The position numbers were made by a program, and so were the translations under genes. From Pseudomonadota bacterium (GTDB taxonomy: Bacteria; Pseudomonadota; Alphaproteobacteria; Rhizobiales; Devosiaceae), in contig JAEYZJ010000340.1 in NCBI GenBank assembly GCA_023430705.1, positions 1 to 6,301 of the forward strand: DNA of 6,301 nucleotides. The letters run 5' to 3'. Every line of letters starts with the position of its first letter. Position 1 is the stretch's first letter. Below the pieces are notes generated by a model. That model made no database searches, was not told the origin of the DNA, and saw only the letters and a list, made by a program, of their open reading frames with translations. Positions 1-6,301 of this stretch are shown here, piece after piece.

Positions 1-1446
1 TTCATGGTCCTCGGCCAGCTCGACTTCGACGCCGCCTTCCATGCGGTCCCCGGGGCTGCCGGCCAGACCATGCGGTTCCTGAGCTGGGACCTCGACGCCA
101 TGACCGTGGTGACGCTGCTGCTGTTCATGGGCGCCATGGGCAAGTCGGCGCAGTTCCTTCTCCACACCTGGCTGCCGGACGCGATGGAAGGCCCGACCCC
201 GGTCTCTGCCCTCATCCATGCCGCGACCATGGTGACCGCCGGCGTCTTCATGGTGGCGCGCCTGTCGCCGATGTTCGAAGCGGCCCCCTTCACGATGACC
301 GTGGTCATGCTGGTGGGCGCGATCACCGCGTTCTTCGCGGCGACCGTCGGCCTCGTGCAGAACGACATCAAGCGCGTCATCGCCTATTCGACCTGTTCGC
401 AGCTGGGCTACATGTTCGTGGCGCTGGGCGCCGGCATGTTCTCGGTGGGCATCTTCCACCTGTTCACGCACGCCTTCTTCAAGGCCCTGCTGTTCCTCGG
501 CGCCGGCTCGGTGATCCACGCGATGCACCACGAGCAGGACATGCGGAACATGGGCGGCCTGCGCCACAAGATCCCGGTCACCTATGCCATGATGATCATC
601 GGCACGCTGGCACTCACCGGTGTCGGCATCCCGGGCACGCCGCTCGGCTTTGCCGGGTTCTTCTCCAAGGACGGCATCATCGAGGTCGCGTACGCGGCGG
701 GTGCGTCGACCGGCTACATCGCCTTCTGGGCCCTGGTGATCTCGGCGCTGTTCACGAGCTTCTACTCGTGGCGCCTGATCCACCTGACCTTCCATGGCAA
801 GCCGCGCGAGCCGCACCACGGCCATGGCGCCCATGCCGCTCATGACGATCACGGGCACGGCAGCGCCTATGACAACGCGCACGAGAGCCCGACCGTCATG
901 ATGGTTCCGCTCTACATCCTGGCCTTCGGCGCGGTGTTTGCGGGCGTGGTGTTCAACGACCTGTTCTTCGGCCATGCCGAGCATGTCGAGCACTTCTTCC
1001 AGGGCTCGATCGTCGTGTCGGCGGACCTGCTCGACGCGGCCCACCACGTGCCGCTGTGGGTCAAGTGGTCGGCGACCGTCGCCATGCTGCTGGGCTTTGC
1101 CACCGCGTACCAGATGTACATCCGCGATCCGTCCGCTCCGCGGCGCATTGCGCATGCCAACCGCGGGCTCTACCTGTTCCTGCTCAACAAGTGGTACTTC
1201 GACGAGCTCTACGACCGCATCTTCGTCAAGCCGACGATCTGGCTGGGCAACGCGCTGTGGAAGGGCTTTGACGACATGCTGGTCGACAAGACCCTTACCG
1301 AGGGCCTCGGCAACCGTGTCCGCGACCTCACCGGCAAGGTGGTCAAGCTGCAGTCGGGCTACCTCTACCACTATGCATTCGCCATGCTGATCGGCATCGC
1401 GGCTCTGCTCACCTGGGCCATCGCCTCTGGGGGACTTCTCGGATGA
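1..1446 (+). CDS. nuoL: NADH-quinone oxidoreductase (complex I) subunit L, 5'-truncated by the window edge
   Basis: Distal antiporter-like proton-pumping subunit of the membrane arm of complex I. The reading frame is already open at base 1; 481 residues and the TGA stop are visible. The ATG at 4 is an internal Met, not the start. Numbering from the first visible residue, proton-channel residues recalled from E. coli NuoL are all found: K48 (GKSAQ; Ec K229), H73 (ALIHAAT; Ec H254), H153/H157/K161 (HLFTHAFFK; Ec H334/H338/K342) and K223-D224 (FFSKD; Ec K399-D400). The constant offset of 181 up to K161 implies about 181 residues lie before the window. A nine-histidine loop follows at residues 265-294. 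From about NKWY (396) to 455 lies the long amphipathic lateral helix, then a last membrane helix (about 458-478). That C-terminal arm separates NuoL from NuoM/NuoN and argues for complex I. Its stop overlaps the nuoM start (ATGA), suggesting coupled translation. Confidence 0.97.
   Translation, partial: FMVLGQLDFDAAFHAVPGAAGQTMRFLSWDLDAMTVVTLLLFMGAMGKSAQFLLHTWLPDAMEGPTPVSALIHAATMVTAGVFMVARLSPMFEAAPFTMTVVMLVGAITAFFAATVGLVQNDIKRVIAYSTCSQLGYMFVALGAGMFSVGIFHLFTHAFFKALLFLGAGSVIHAMHHEQDMRNMGGLRHKIPVTYAMMIIGTLALTGVGIPGTPLGFAGFFSKDGIIEVAYAAGASTGYIAFWALVISALFTSFYSWRLIHLTFHGKPREPHHGHGAHAAHDDHGHGSAYDNAHESPTVMMVPLYILAFGAVFAGVVFNDLFFGHAEHVEHFFQGSIVVSADLLDAAHHVPLWVKWSATVAMLLGFATAYQMYIRDPSAPRRIAHANRGLYLFLLNKWYFDELYDRIFVKPTIWLGNALWKGFDDMLVDKTLTEGLGNRVRDLTGKVVKLQSGYLYHYAFAMLIGIAALLTWAIASGGLLG
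793..882 (+). other. Histidine-rich loop of NuoL
   Basis: Thirty codons between two membrane segments of NuoL encode nine histidines (codons at 793, 814, 817, 823, 832, 841, 850, 856 and 880), seven of them within fifteen codons, mixed with Gly, Ala and Asp. It lies after the membrane helix ending WRLIHLTF and before the next, which begins near MMVPLYILAF. E. coli NuoL has, as I recall, no such stretch here, while His-rich insertions at this point are seen in other alphaproteobacterial NuoL proteins. A metal-binding or proton-buffering surface role is conceivable but is inference only. Confidence 0.85.
1429..1434 (+). promoter_or_regulatory. Probable ribosome-binding site of nuoM
   Basis: GGGGGA lies inside the end of nuoL, 8 bases before the nuoM ATG at 1443. 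It is a purine-rich but imperfect Shine-Dalgarno match. With the ATGA stop/start overlap it fits translation of nuoM by ribosomes finishing nuoL. Confidence 0.5.
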
Positions 1447-2960
1447 TCTTCAGTGACCACCTTCTGACGGTCATTACCTTCCTGCCCACGCTCGGCGCCC
1501 TCGTGCTGCTGTTCCTGGGCAAGGGCGAGGCGGCCGACAACCTGGCCCGCTGGATCGCGCTCGGCTTCACGCTCGCGACGGCCGCGCTCAGCCTGTGGCT
1601 GTGGGCCCTGTTCGACCCGACCAATACCGCTTTCCAGTTCGTCGAGGACTACGACTGGATCGGCAACACCATCGGCTATCGCATGGGCGTCGACGGCATC
1701 TCGGTGCTGTTCATCCCGCTCACCGCGGTGCTGATGCCGGCCGTGGTGTTGACCAGCTGGGGCTCGATCTCGAAGCGCGTGAAGGAATACCTGATCGTCT
1801 TCCTGATCCTCGAGACCTTCATGATCGGCGCCTTTGCGACGCTCGACCTCGCGCTGTTCTACGTGTTCTTCGAGGGCACGCTGATCCCGATGTTCCTCAT
1901 CATCGGCATCTGGGGCGGGGCGCGGCGCATCCAGGCGACCTTCAAGTTCTTCTTCTACAGCTTCACCGGCACCGTGCTGATGCTGCTCGCCATCATGGCG
2001 ATGTACTGGCAGGCGGGAACGCTGGACATCAAGGATCTGCTCGAGTTCCGCTTCCCGCCGGAAGTGCAGACCTGGCTGTGGATCGGCTTCTTTGCCTCCT
2101 TTGCCGTGAAGATGCCGATGTGGCCGTTCCACCGCTGGCTGCCGGAGGCGCACGTCGAGGCGCCGACGGGTGGCTCGGTCATCCTGGCCGCCATCCTGCT
2201 CAAGCTCGGGGGCTACGGCTTCATCCGCTTCTCGATCTCGATGTTCCCCGACGCCTCGCACCAGTTCGCGAACTTCGTGTTCGTGCTGTCGATCGCGGCG
2301 ATCATCATCACGTCGCTCATCGCGCTCGTGCAGACCGACATCAAGAAGCTGATCGCCTACTCCTCGGTCGCCCACATGGGCTTTGTCACGATGGGCATCT
2401 TCTCGGGCAACATCTACGGCCTGCACGGTGCGATCTTCCAGATGATCTCGCACGGCATCGTGTCGGCGGCGCTCTTCCTGTGCGTGGGCGTGATCTACGA
2501 TCGCATGCATACCCGTGACATCGCGGCCTATGGCGGCCTCGTCGAGCGCATGCCCCGCTATGCCTTCGCCTTCATGATCTTCACGATGGCGAACATCGGC
2601 CTGCCGGGCACGTCTGGCTTCATCGGCGAGTTCCTGACCATGTTCGCCGTCTTCCAGGTCAACACCTGGGTGGCGTTCTTCGCGGCCTTCGGCGTGATCC
2701 TCTCGGCCGCCTATGCGCTCTGGCTCTATCGCCGGGTGATCTTCGGCGCGCTGAGCAAGGAATCTCTCAGGGGCATCATGGATCTCGACCGGCGCGAGAT
2801 CGCCGTGCTGGTCCCGCTGATCGTCCTCACCATCCTCTTCGGCTTCTATCCGGCGCCGATCCTCGACGCGACCGCCGCGTCGGCGAACCTCGTCGCCGAA
2901 AACTTCGCCAACGCCATCGGCGCCGCCCCGCAGGCGGTTGCCGCGGCCGCTGGCCATTAG
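1443..2960 (+). CDS. nuoM: NADH-quinone oxidoreductase (complex I) subunit M
   Basis: Complete 505-residue antiporter-like subunit in the middle of the complex I membrane arm, close to the 509 of E. coli NuoM; hydrophobic along nearly its whole length, as expected for about 14 membrane helices. The proton-path residues known from E. coli all align: E144 (FFEGTLIPM, same number), K223 (FAVKMPMWPFH; Ec K234), K254 (LLKLGGYG; Ec K265), H311 (VAHMGF; Ec H322), H337 (ISHGIVSAALF; Ec H348) and E396 (GFIGEFLTMF; Ec E407), with a constant offset of 11 from K223 onward. The start at 1443 overlaps the nuoL stop as ATGA and gives a normal N-terminus beginning MIFSDHLLTV. The stop TAG at 2958 is followed after 9 bases by nuoN, in the same reading frame. 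The Ala-rich last ~25 residues look like a poorly conserved tail. Confidence 0.98.
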   Translation: MIFSDHLLTVITFLPTLGALVLLFLGKGEAADNLARWIALGFTLATAALSLWLWALFDPTNTAFQFVEDYDWIGNTIGYRMGVDGISVLFIPLTAVLMPAVVLTSWGSISKRVKEYLIVFLILETFMIGAFATLDLALFYVFFEGTLIPMFLIIGIWGGARRIQATFKFFFYSFTGTVLMLLAIMAMYWQAGTLDIKDLLEFRFPPEVQTWLWIGFFASFAVKMPMWPFHRWLPEAHVEAPTGGSVILAAILLKLGGYGFIRFSISMFPDASHQFANFVFVLSIAAIIITSLIALVQTDIKKLIAYSSVAHMGFVTMGIFSGNIYGLHGAIFQMISHGIVSAALFLCVGVIYDRMHTRDIAAYGGLVERMPRYAFAFMIFTMANIGLPGTSGFIGEFLTMFAVFQVNTWVAFFAAFGVILSAAYALWLYRRVIFGALSKESLRGIMDLDRREIAVLVPLIVLTILFGFYPAPILDATAASANLVAENFANAIGAAPQAVAAAAGH

Positions 2961-2964
2961 GAGA
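2959..2964 (+). promoter_or_regulatory. Ribosome-binding site of nuoN, overlapping the nuoM stop codon
   Basis: AGGAGA starts at the second base of the nuoM TAG stop codon and ends 5 bases before the nuoN ATG at 2970. It is a strong Shine-Dalgarno match at short but usable spacing and supports that ATG as the start. Confidence 0.8.
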
Positions 2965-2969
2965 CGGGC

Positions 2970-4418
2970 ATGCAGTCCGACGTCACGAGCTTTGCTTCGC
3001 TCGCACCCGCCTATCCCGAACTCCTGCTCGCGGCGGGGGCGATCGTGGTGCTGCTGGTCTCGCTCTTCTGGAAGAGCGTCCGCGCCGGCGTAATCGCCAT
3101 CATCGCCATCCTGCTGCTGATCGCGGTGCTGGCCGTGCTGCTGCTGCAGCCGGCGACCGGGGTGCTGTTCAACGGCACGTTCATCGTCGACGGGTTCGCG
3201 CAGTACATGAAGGCGCTCGTGCTCGTCGGCGCCGCGACGACAGTCCTTATCTCGCTGTCCAACAGCCGGGCCCACGGCATCGACAAGTTCGAGTACTCGG
3301 TGCTCGTGCTGCTCGCGACGCTGGGCATGATGGTCATGGTCTCGGCCAACGACCTGATGAGCCTCTATATCGGGCTCGAGTTGCAGAGCCTCGCGCTCTA
3401 CGTCGTCGCCGCGATGAAGCGCGAGGACACGCGGGCGACCGAAGCCGGCATCAAGTACTTCGTGCTGGGCGCGCTGAGCTCGGGCATGCTGCTCTACGGC
3501 GCTTCGCTGGTCTACGGCTTCACGGGCACCACCCAGCTCGACCAGATCGTTGCCGCCATCACGCTCGAGAGCCGCTCGATCGGCCTGATCTTCGGCATGG
3601 TGTTCCTGCTCGCCGGCATTGCCTTCAAGATCTCGGCCGTGCCGTTCCACATGTGGACGCCCGACGTCTACGAGGGCGCCCCGACTCCGGTGACCGCCTT
3701 CTTCTCGGCTGCCCCGAAGGTGGCCGCCATGGCCCTGTTCATCCGTGTCACCACGGTCAGCTTCGGGCCGATCACCCAGGACTGGCAGCAGATCGTCATC
3801 TTCCTGTCGATCGCCTCGATGGTGCTGGCGTCCTTTGCCGCCATCGGCCAGGAGAACCTGAAGCGGCTGCTGGCGTACTCGTCCATCGGCCATGTCGGCT
3901 TCGCGCTTGTCGGCCTCTCCGCCGGCACCGCGGTAGGCGTCGAGGGCGTCGCCGTCTACATGGCCATCTACGTGGCGATGACCGTCGGTATCTTCGCCTG
4001 CATCCTCGCGCTCAAGACCGAGGACGGCCAGCCGGTCGAGACCATCAGCGGCCTGGCCGGCCTCGCGCAGCGCAAGCCGTTCGTTGCCGCCAGCATCGCC
4101 ATCCTGATGTTCTCGTTCATCGGGCTGCCGCCGCTCGCGGGCTTCTTCGCCAAGTGGCAGGTGTTCCTCGCGGCGATCGAGCAGAACCTCTTCGTGCTCG
4201 CGGTGATCGGCGTCCTCGCCTCGGCGGTGAGCGCGTTCTACTACCTGCGCGTCATCAAGGTGATGTACTTCGACGAGCCGGTGGCCAGGTATGCCGCAGT
4301 TCCGGGCGAGCTCAACGTCGTCATGGCGGGCGTCGGCTTCCTCGTGGTGACCTACTTCGTCACCGTAGGCGCGCCGCTGACCGCCGCCGCCCAGGCAGCG
4401 GCCGGAAGCCTCTTCTAG
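2970..4418 (+). CDS. nuoN: NADH-quinone oxidoreductase (complex I) subunit N
   Basis: Complete 482-residue third antiporter-like subunit, nearest the hydrophilic arm of complex I; E. coli NuoN is 485. Conserved charged residues of the half-channels are visible: E137 (IGLELQSLALY; equivalent to Ec E133), K220 (IAFKISAVPFHMW; Ec K217), K250 (SAAPKVAAM; Ec K247) and K395 (FFAKWQVF; Ec K395). The discontinuous-helix signature WTPDVYEGAPTPVTAF follows K220, and the AYSSIGHVGFAL helix lies later, as in the family. The start has a good ribosome-binding site overlapping the nuoM stop and gives a first membrane segment from about residue 16 (ELLLAAGAIVVLLVSLF). The TAG stop shares its G with the GTG start of birA. 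It is the last nuo gene here, matching the usual end of the operon. Confidence 0.98.
   Translation: MQSDVTSFASLAPAYPELLLAAGAIVVLLVSLFWKSVRAGVIAIIAILLLIAVLAVLLLQPATGVLFNGTFIVDGFAQYMKALVLVGAATTVLISLSNSRAHGIDKFEYSVLVLLATLGMMVMVSANDLMSLYIGLELQSLALYVVAAMKREDTRATEAGIKYFVLGALSSGMLLYGASLVYGFTGTTQLDQIVAAITLESRSIGLIFGMVFLLAGIAFKISAVPFHMWTPDVYEGAPTPVTAFFSAAPKVAAMALFIRVTTVSFGPITQDWQQIVIFLSIASMVLASFAAIGQENLKRLLAYSSIGHVGFALVGLSAGTAVGVEGVAVYMAIYVAMTVGIFACILALKTEDGQPVETISGLAGLAQRKPFVAASIAILMFSFIGLPPLAGFFAKWQVFLAAIEQNLFVLAVIGVLASAVSAFYYLRVIKVMYFDEPVARYAAVPGELNVVMAGVGFLVVTYFVTVGAPLTAAAQAAAGSLF
4404..4408 (+). promoter_or_regulatory. Weak ribosome-binding site supporting the GTG start of birA
   Basis: GGAAG within the last codons of nuoN lies 9 bases before the GTG at 4418. 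The match is modest, so coupling to nuoN termination probably matters, since the GTG begins on the last base of the nuoN stop codon. Confidence 0.4.
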
Positions 4419-5200
4419 TGTCCGACTTTTGGCTTGGGCCGAAGGCCGCTACGCGCGGTTACCGGCTGCATGGCTTCGACAGCGTCGGCTCCACCATGAT
4501 CGAGGCGGCGCGGGCCGCCCAATCCGGTGATGTCGGCGACGTCTGGTTCTGCGCGCTCGAGCAGACGGCCGGCCGGGGCCGGCGGGGACGGCCGTGGGAG
4601 ACCATCCACGGCAACCTCGCCGCAAGCCTGCTGGTGGTGCCCGAGTGCGATCCGGCCGTGTCGGCGACGCTGGGGTTCGTCGCCGGGGTGGCGCTGCACG
4701 ATGCCCTGGAGGCCTTGGCGCCGGGTGCCGGGATCGCGCTCAAGTGGCCGAACGACGTCCTGGCCGGCGGATCGAAGCTCTCGGGCATGCTGCTGGAGGC
4801 CCAGAAGCGGCCGGATGGCAGCATGGCGGTCGTGATCGGCATCGGCGTCAACGTCGTCGCCGCGCCGTCGGACTTGCCCTATCCCGCGACCTCGCTCGCC
4901 GGGCTCGGCGTCGATGCCGACGCCCCGCGCGTGTTCGCCGCACTATCCGACGCGTGGGTAGATGCGTATGAAGCCTGGAACGGCGGCCGCGGGATCGCCG
5001 CGATTCTCGACCAGTGGCGCCCGGCAGCCGCCGGCATCGGCGGAGAGGTGGCGGTGAACCGCGACGGCGACGTCGTCCGCGGCATCTTCGAGACCATCGA
5101 TGAGACGGGGCGGCTTATTGTCCGCGCCAATGACAGTTCACGCATAGCCATCACGGCCGGTGATGTGCATTTCGGCACCACCGCGAGCCACAGGAGTTGA
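4418..5200 (+). CDS. birA: Biotin--[acetyl-CoA-carboxylase] ligase, short form without DNA-binding domain
   Basis: Cytoplasmic enzyme that makes biotinyl-5'-AMP from biotin and ATP and transfers biotin to a lysine of carrier proteins such as AccB. The 260-residue product holds, in order: FDSVGST (20-26), the Ser-Thr of the biotin site; EQTAGRGRRGRPW (48-60), the ligase nucleotide/biotin loop; GNLAASLL (65-72); LKWPNDVL (108-115); KLSGMLLE (120-127), whose lysine corresponds to E. coli K183; GIGVNV (141-146); and a small C-terminal SH3-like domain around GIFETIDETGRLIV. There is no N-terminal winged-helix domain, so it is a class I ligase and is not expected to repress biotin genes as E. coli BirA does. 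The frame is open far upstream inside nuoN, but that part does not resemble a ligase. GTG at 4418, overlapping the nuoN stop by one base, leaves only 19 residues before FDSVGST; the next in-frame ATG (4496) would remove that motif. Met follows GST where Asn is common. Confidence 0.95.
   Translation: MSDFWLGPKAATRGYRLHGFDSVGSTMIEAARAAQSGDVGDVWFCALEQTAGRGRRGRPWETIHGNLAASLLVVPECDPAVSATLGFVAGVALHDALEALAPGAGIALKWPNDVLAGGSKLSGMLLEAQKRPDGSMAVVIGIGVNVVAAPSDLPYPATSLAGLGVDADAPRVFAALSDAWVDAYEAWNGGRGIAAILDQWRPAAAGIGGEVAVNRDGDVVRGIFETIDETGRLIVRANDSSRIAITAGDVHFGTTASHRS
5192..5196 (+). promoter_or_regulatory. Ribosome-binding site of rnj, deciding between two adjacent ATGs
   Basis: AGGAG lies in the last codons of birA. 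It is 6 bases from the ATG at 5203 but only 3 bases from the ATG at 5200, so 5203 is the better-spaced start. Either choice is in the same frame and differs by one methionine. Confidence 0.75.
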
Positions 5201-5202
5201 TG

Positions 5203-6301
5203 ATGGCCCGAAACCTCACAGACGAGCTCGTTTTCGTACCGCTCGGCGGTGTCGGCGAAATCGGCATGAACATGGGCGCCTACGGCTTCGGGCCGGCCCA
5301 TGGCCGCAAGTGGATCGTGGTCGACTGCGGCGTCACATTTGCCGGTCCGCAGGAACCCGGCGTCGAGCTGATCCTGCCCGATCCCGCCTTCCTCGAGGAA
5401 CACGCCGACGACGTGCTGGCGCTGATCCTGACCCACAGCCACGAAGACCACTACGGGGCGGTGCTCGACCTGTGGCCGACCTTCGATCGTCCGGTCTACG
5501 CGACTGCGTTCACCGCCGCGATGCTCAGCGCCAAGCGCGAGTCCGAGGGCATCATGGAGGAGGTCGAGGTACGGCCCATGCGGGTGGGCAAGCCCTTTGC
5601 CGTCGGCCCCTTCACCATCGAGGCGATCAACGTCGCGCACTCCATTCCGGAGAGCTGCGCGCTCCTGATCACGACGCCGGCGGGCCGTGTCGTCCATACC
5701 GGCGACTGGAAGCTCGATCCCAGCCCTGTCGGCAACCCGCCGACCGACGTCGAGCGCTTCGCCGCCATCGGCGCGGACCGTTCGTCGCCGATCGCGCTCG
5801 TCTGCGATTCGACCAATGCGACCAAGGACGGCACCAGTCCCTCCGAGGACGAGGTGGCTTCCACCCTCGAGGCGCTGATCGCCGAGTCCCCGCACCGCGT
5901 CGCCGTCACCACCTTCGCCTCCAATGTGGGCCGCGTGATCTCGGTCGCGCGGGCGGCGCAGAAGGCCGGCCGCAAGGTGGTGATGTCGGGCAGGGCACTG
6001 CACCGCATCTCGGGGATCGCGCGGGAACTGGGCATGCTGGAGGGCATCGAGCCCTTCCTCGACCAGAACGAGTACAAGTCGTTGGCCCGCAAGGACGTGG
6101 TGCTGCTCTGCACCGGCAGCCAGGGCGAGGCGCGCGCCGCCATCGCCCGCATCGCCCGCGAGGAGCACCCGGAAATTGCGCTCAACGCCGGTGACCGCGT
6201 CATCTTCTCGTCCTGGGCCATCCCCGGCAACGAGCGCGAAGTCATCGACATCCAGAACCTGCTGATCGACCGCGGCATCGACGTCATCACCCGCGACCAT
6301 G
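5203..6301 (+). CDS. rnj: Ribonuclease J (metallo-beta-lactamase/beta-CASP family), 3'-truncated by the window edge
   Basis: Zinc-dependent 5'-exo/endoribonuclease acting in rRNA maturation and mRNA decay in the cytoplasm. The frame stays open to the window end: 366 residues of an expected ~550. The N-terminus ELVFVPLGGVGEIGMN (7-22) is the classic RNase J opening. Metal ligands of the beta-lactamase fold are present: THSHEDH (77-83: H78, H80, D82, H83), H146 (NVAHS) and D168 (HTGDWK). The beta-CASP part follows with CDSTNA (201-206), TTFASNVGR (236-244), SGRALHR (262-268), CTGSQGE (303-309) and FSSWAIPGNE (335-344). The final conserved histidine motif, usually HxSGH, and the C-terminal domain lie beyond the window. 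Trp338 in the IPGNE motif is noted because I recall Arg there in many relatives. RNase Z and CPSF-type nucleases are less likely given the GGVGEIGMN and CDSTNA motifs. It starts 2 bases after birA, consistent with co-transcription and coupled translation. Confidence 0.97.
   Translation, partial: MARNLTDELVFVPLGGVGEIGMNMGAYGFGPAHGRKWIVVDCGVTFAGPQEPGVELILPDPAFLEEHADDVLALILTHSHEDHYGAVLDLWPTFDRPVYATAFTAAMLSAKRESEGIMEEVEVRPMRVGKPFAVGPFTIEAINVAHSIPESCALLITTPAGRVVHTGDWKLDPSPVGNPPTDVERFAAIGADRSSPIALVCDSTNATKDGTSPSEDEVASTLEALIAESPHRVAVTTFASNVGRVISVARAAQKAGRKVVMSGRALHRISGIARELGMLEGIEPFLDQNEYKSLARKDVVLLCTGSQGEARAAIARIAREEHPEIALNAGDRVIFSSWAIPGNEREVIDIQNLLIDRGIDVITRDH

Noticed and set aside
4..6. ATG at 4 as the true start of nuoL
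   Set aside because: The frame is open to base 1, and alignment to the E. coli channel residues shows about 181 residues missing upstream.
1371..3893. 840-codon minus-strand open frame as a real gene
   Set aside because: It lies wholly opposite nuoM/nuoN, codes for a low-complexity charged sequence with no known domain, and is explained by lack of sense TTA/CTA/TCA codons in the same register.
3653..4417. Upstream extension of the birA frame into nuoN (would give a 515-residue protein)
   Set aside because: The extension is an Arg/Gly/Ala/Pro-rich out-of-frame reading of nuoN, with no ligase or helix-turn-helix features. GTG at 4418 gives a normal class I ligase.
1..4418. Mrp-type Na+/H+ antiporter or hydrogenase-4 membrane subunits instead of complex I
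   Set aside because: The gene order L-M-N, the subunit lengths, the NuoL C-terminal lateral helix and the residue-by-residue match to E. coli NuoL/M/N proton-channel positions all fit complex I.
4568..4583. GC-rich inverted repeat (GCCGGCC, 2 bases, GGCCGGC) as a terminator or regulatory hairpin
   Set aside because: It sits inside the birA codons for the conserved GRGRRG loop, which force Gly/Arg/Ala GC-rich codons, and no T tract follows.
5160..6194. 344-codon plus-strand frame overlapping rnj
   Set aside because: It is in another frame from RNase J and reads as an Arg-rich shadow sequence; the RNase J frame has every metal-ligand motif.
4879..6300. 473-codon minus-strand open frame opposite rnj and the end of birA
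   Set aside because: It is in register with the rnj codons and explained by the same codon bias; the sense strand carries all RNase J motifs.

Overview
This window is a stretch of tightly packed, GC-rich, plus-strand genes from a bacterium that I judge to be an alphaproteobacterium (Rhizobiales- or Rhodospirillales-like). Evidence for this is the gene order nuoL-nuoM-nuoN-birA-rnj, which is typical of that class, together with the strong G/C bias at third codon positions and the alphaproteobacterial style of the proteins: a histidine-rich loop in NuoL, a short biotin ligase without a DNA-binding domain, and an RNase J. I cannot assign a genus.

Layout: 1-1446 is the 3' part of nuoL, whose first ~180 codons lie before the window. 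1443-2960 is complete nuoM and 2970-4418 is complete nuoN. 4418-5200 is birA, starting at GTG. 5203-6301 is the 5' part of rnj (ribonuclease J), which runs off the right edge. Junctions are a 4-base ATGA overlap (nuoL/nuoM), a 9-base gap (nuoM/nuoN), a 1-base overlap (nuoN/birA) and a 2-base gap (birA/rnj). There is no intergenic stretch above 9 bases, so no room outside coding sequence for a promoter or terminator, and I see no RNA gene, mobile element, repeat array or CRISPR. The simplest reading is one transcript in which birA and rnj ride on the end of the complex I operon.

Function: NuoL, NuoM and NuoN are the three antiporter-like proton-pumping subunits of the membrane arm of NADH:quinone oxidoreductase (complex I). 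All the charged residues of the proton channels that can be checked in the window are present. BirA attaches biotin to carboxylase carrier proteins such as AccB. RNase J is a metallo-beta-lactamase/beta-CASP ribonuclease for RNA maturation and decay. The last two have no biochemical link to complex I; their position is conserved synteny and possibly shared expression.

This is ordinary conserved housekeeping DNA. I find no undescribed system. The points worth a second look are small: the His-rich NuoL loop, an in-frame NuoM-UAG-NuoN arrangement, overlapping start choices at birA and rnj, a Trp in a usually different position of an RNase J motif, and very long antisense open frames that codon bias explains.
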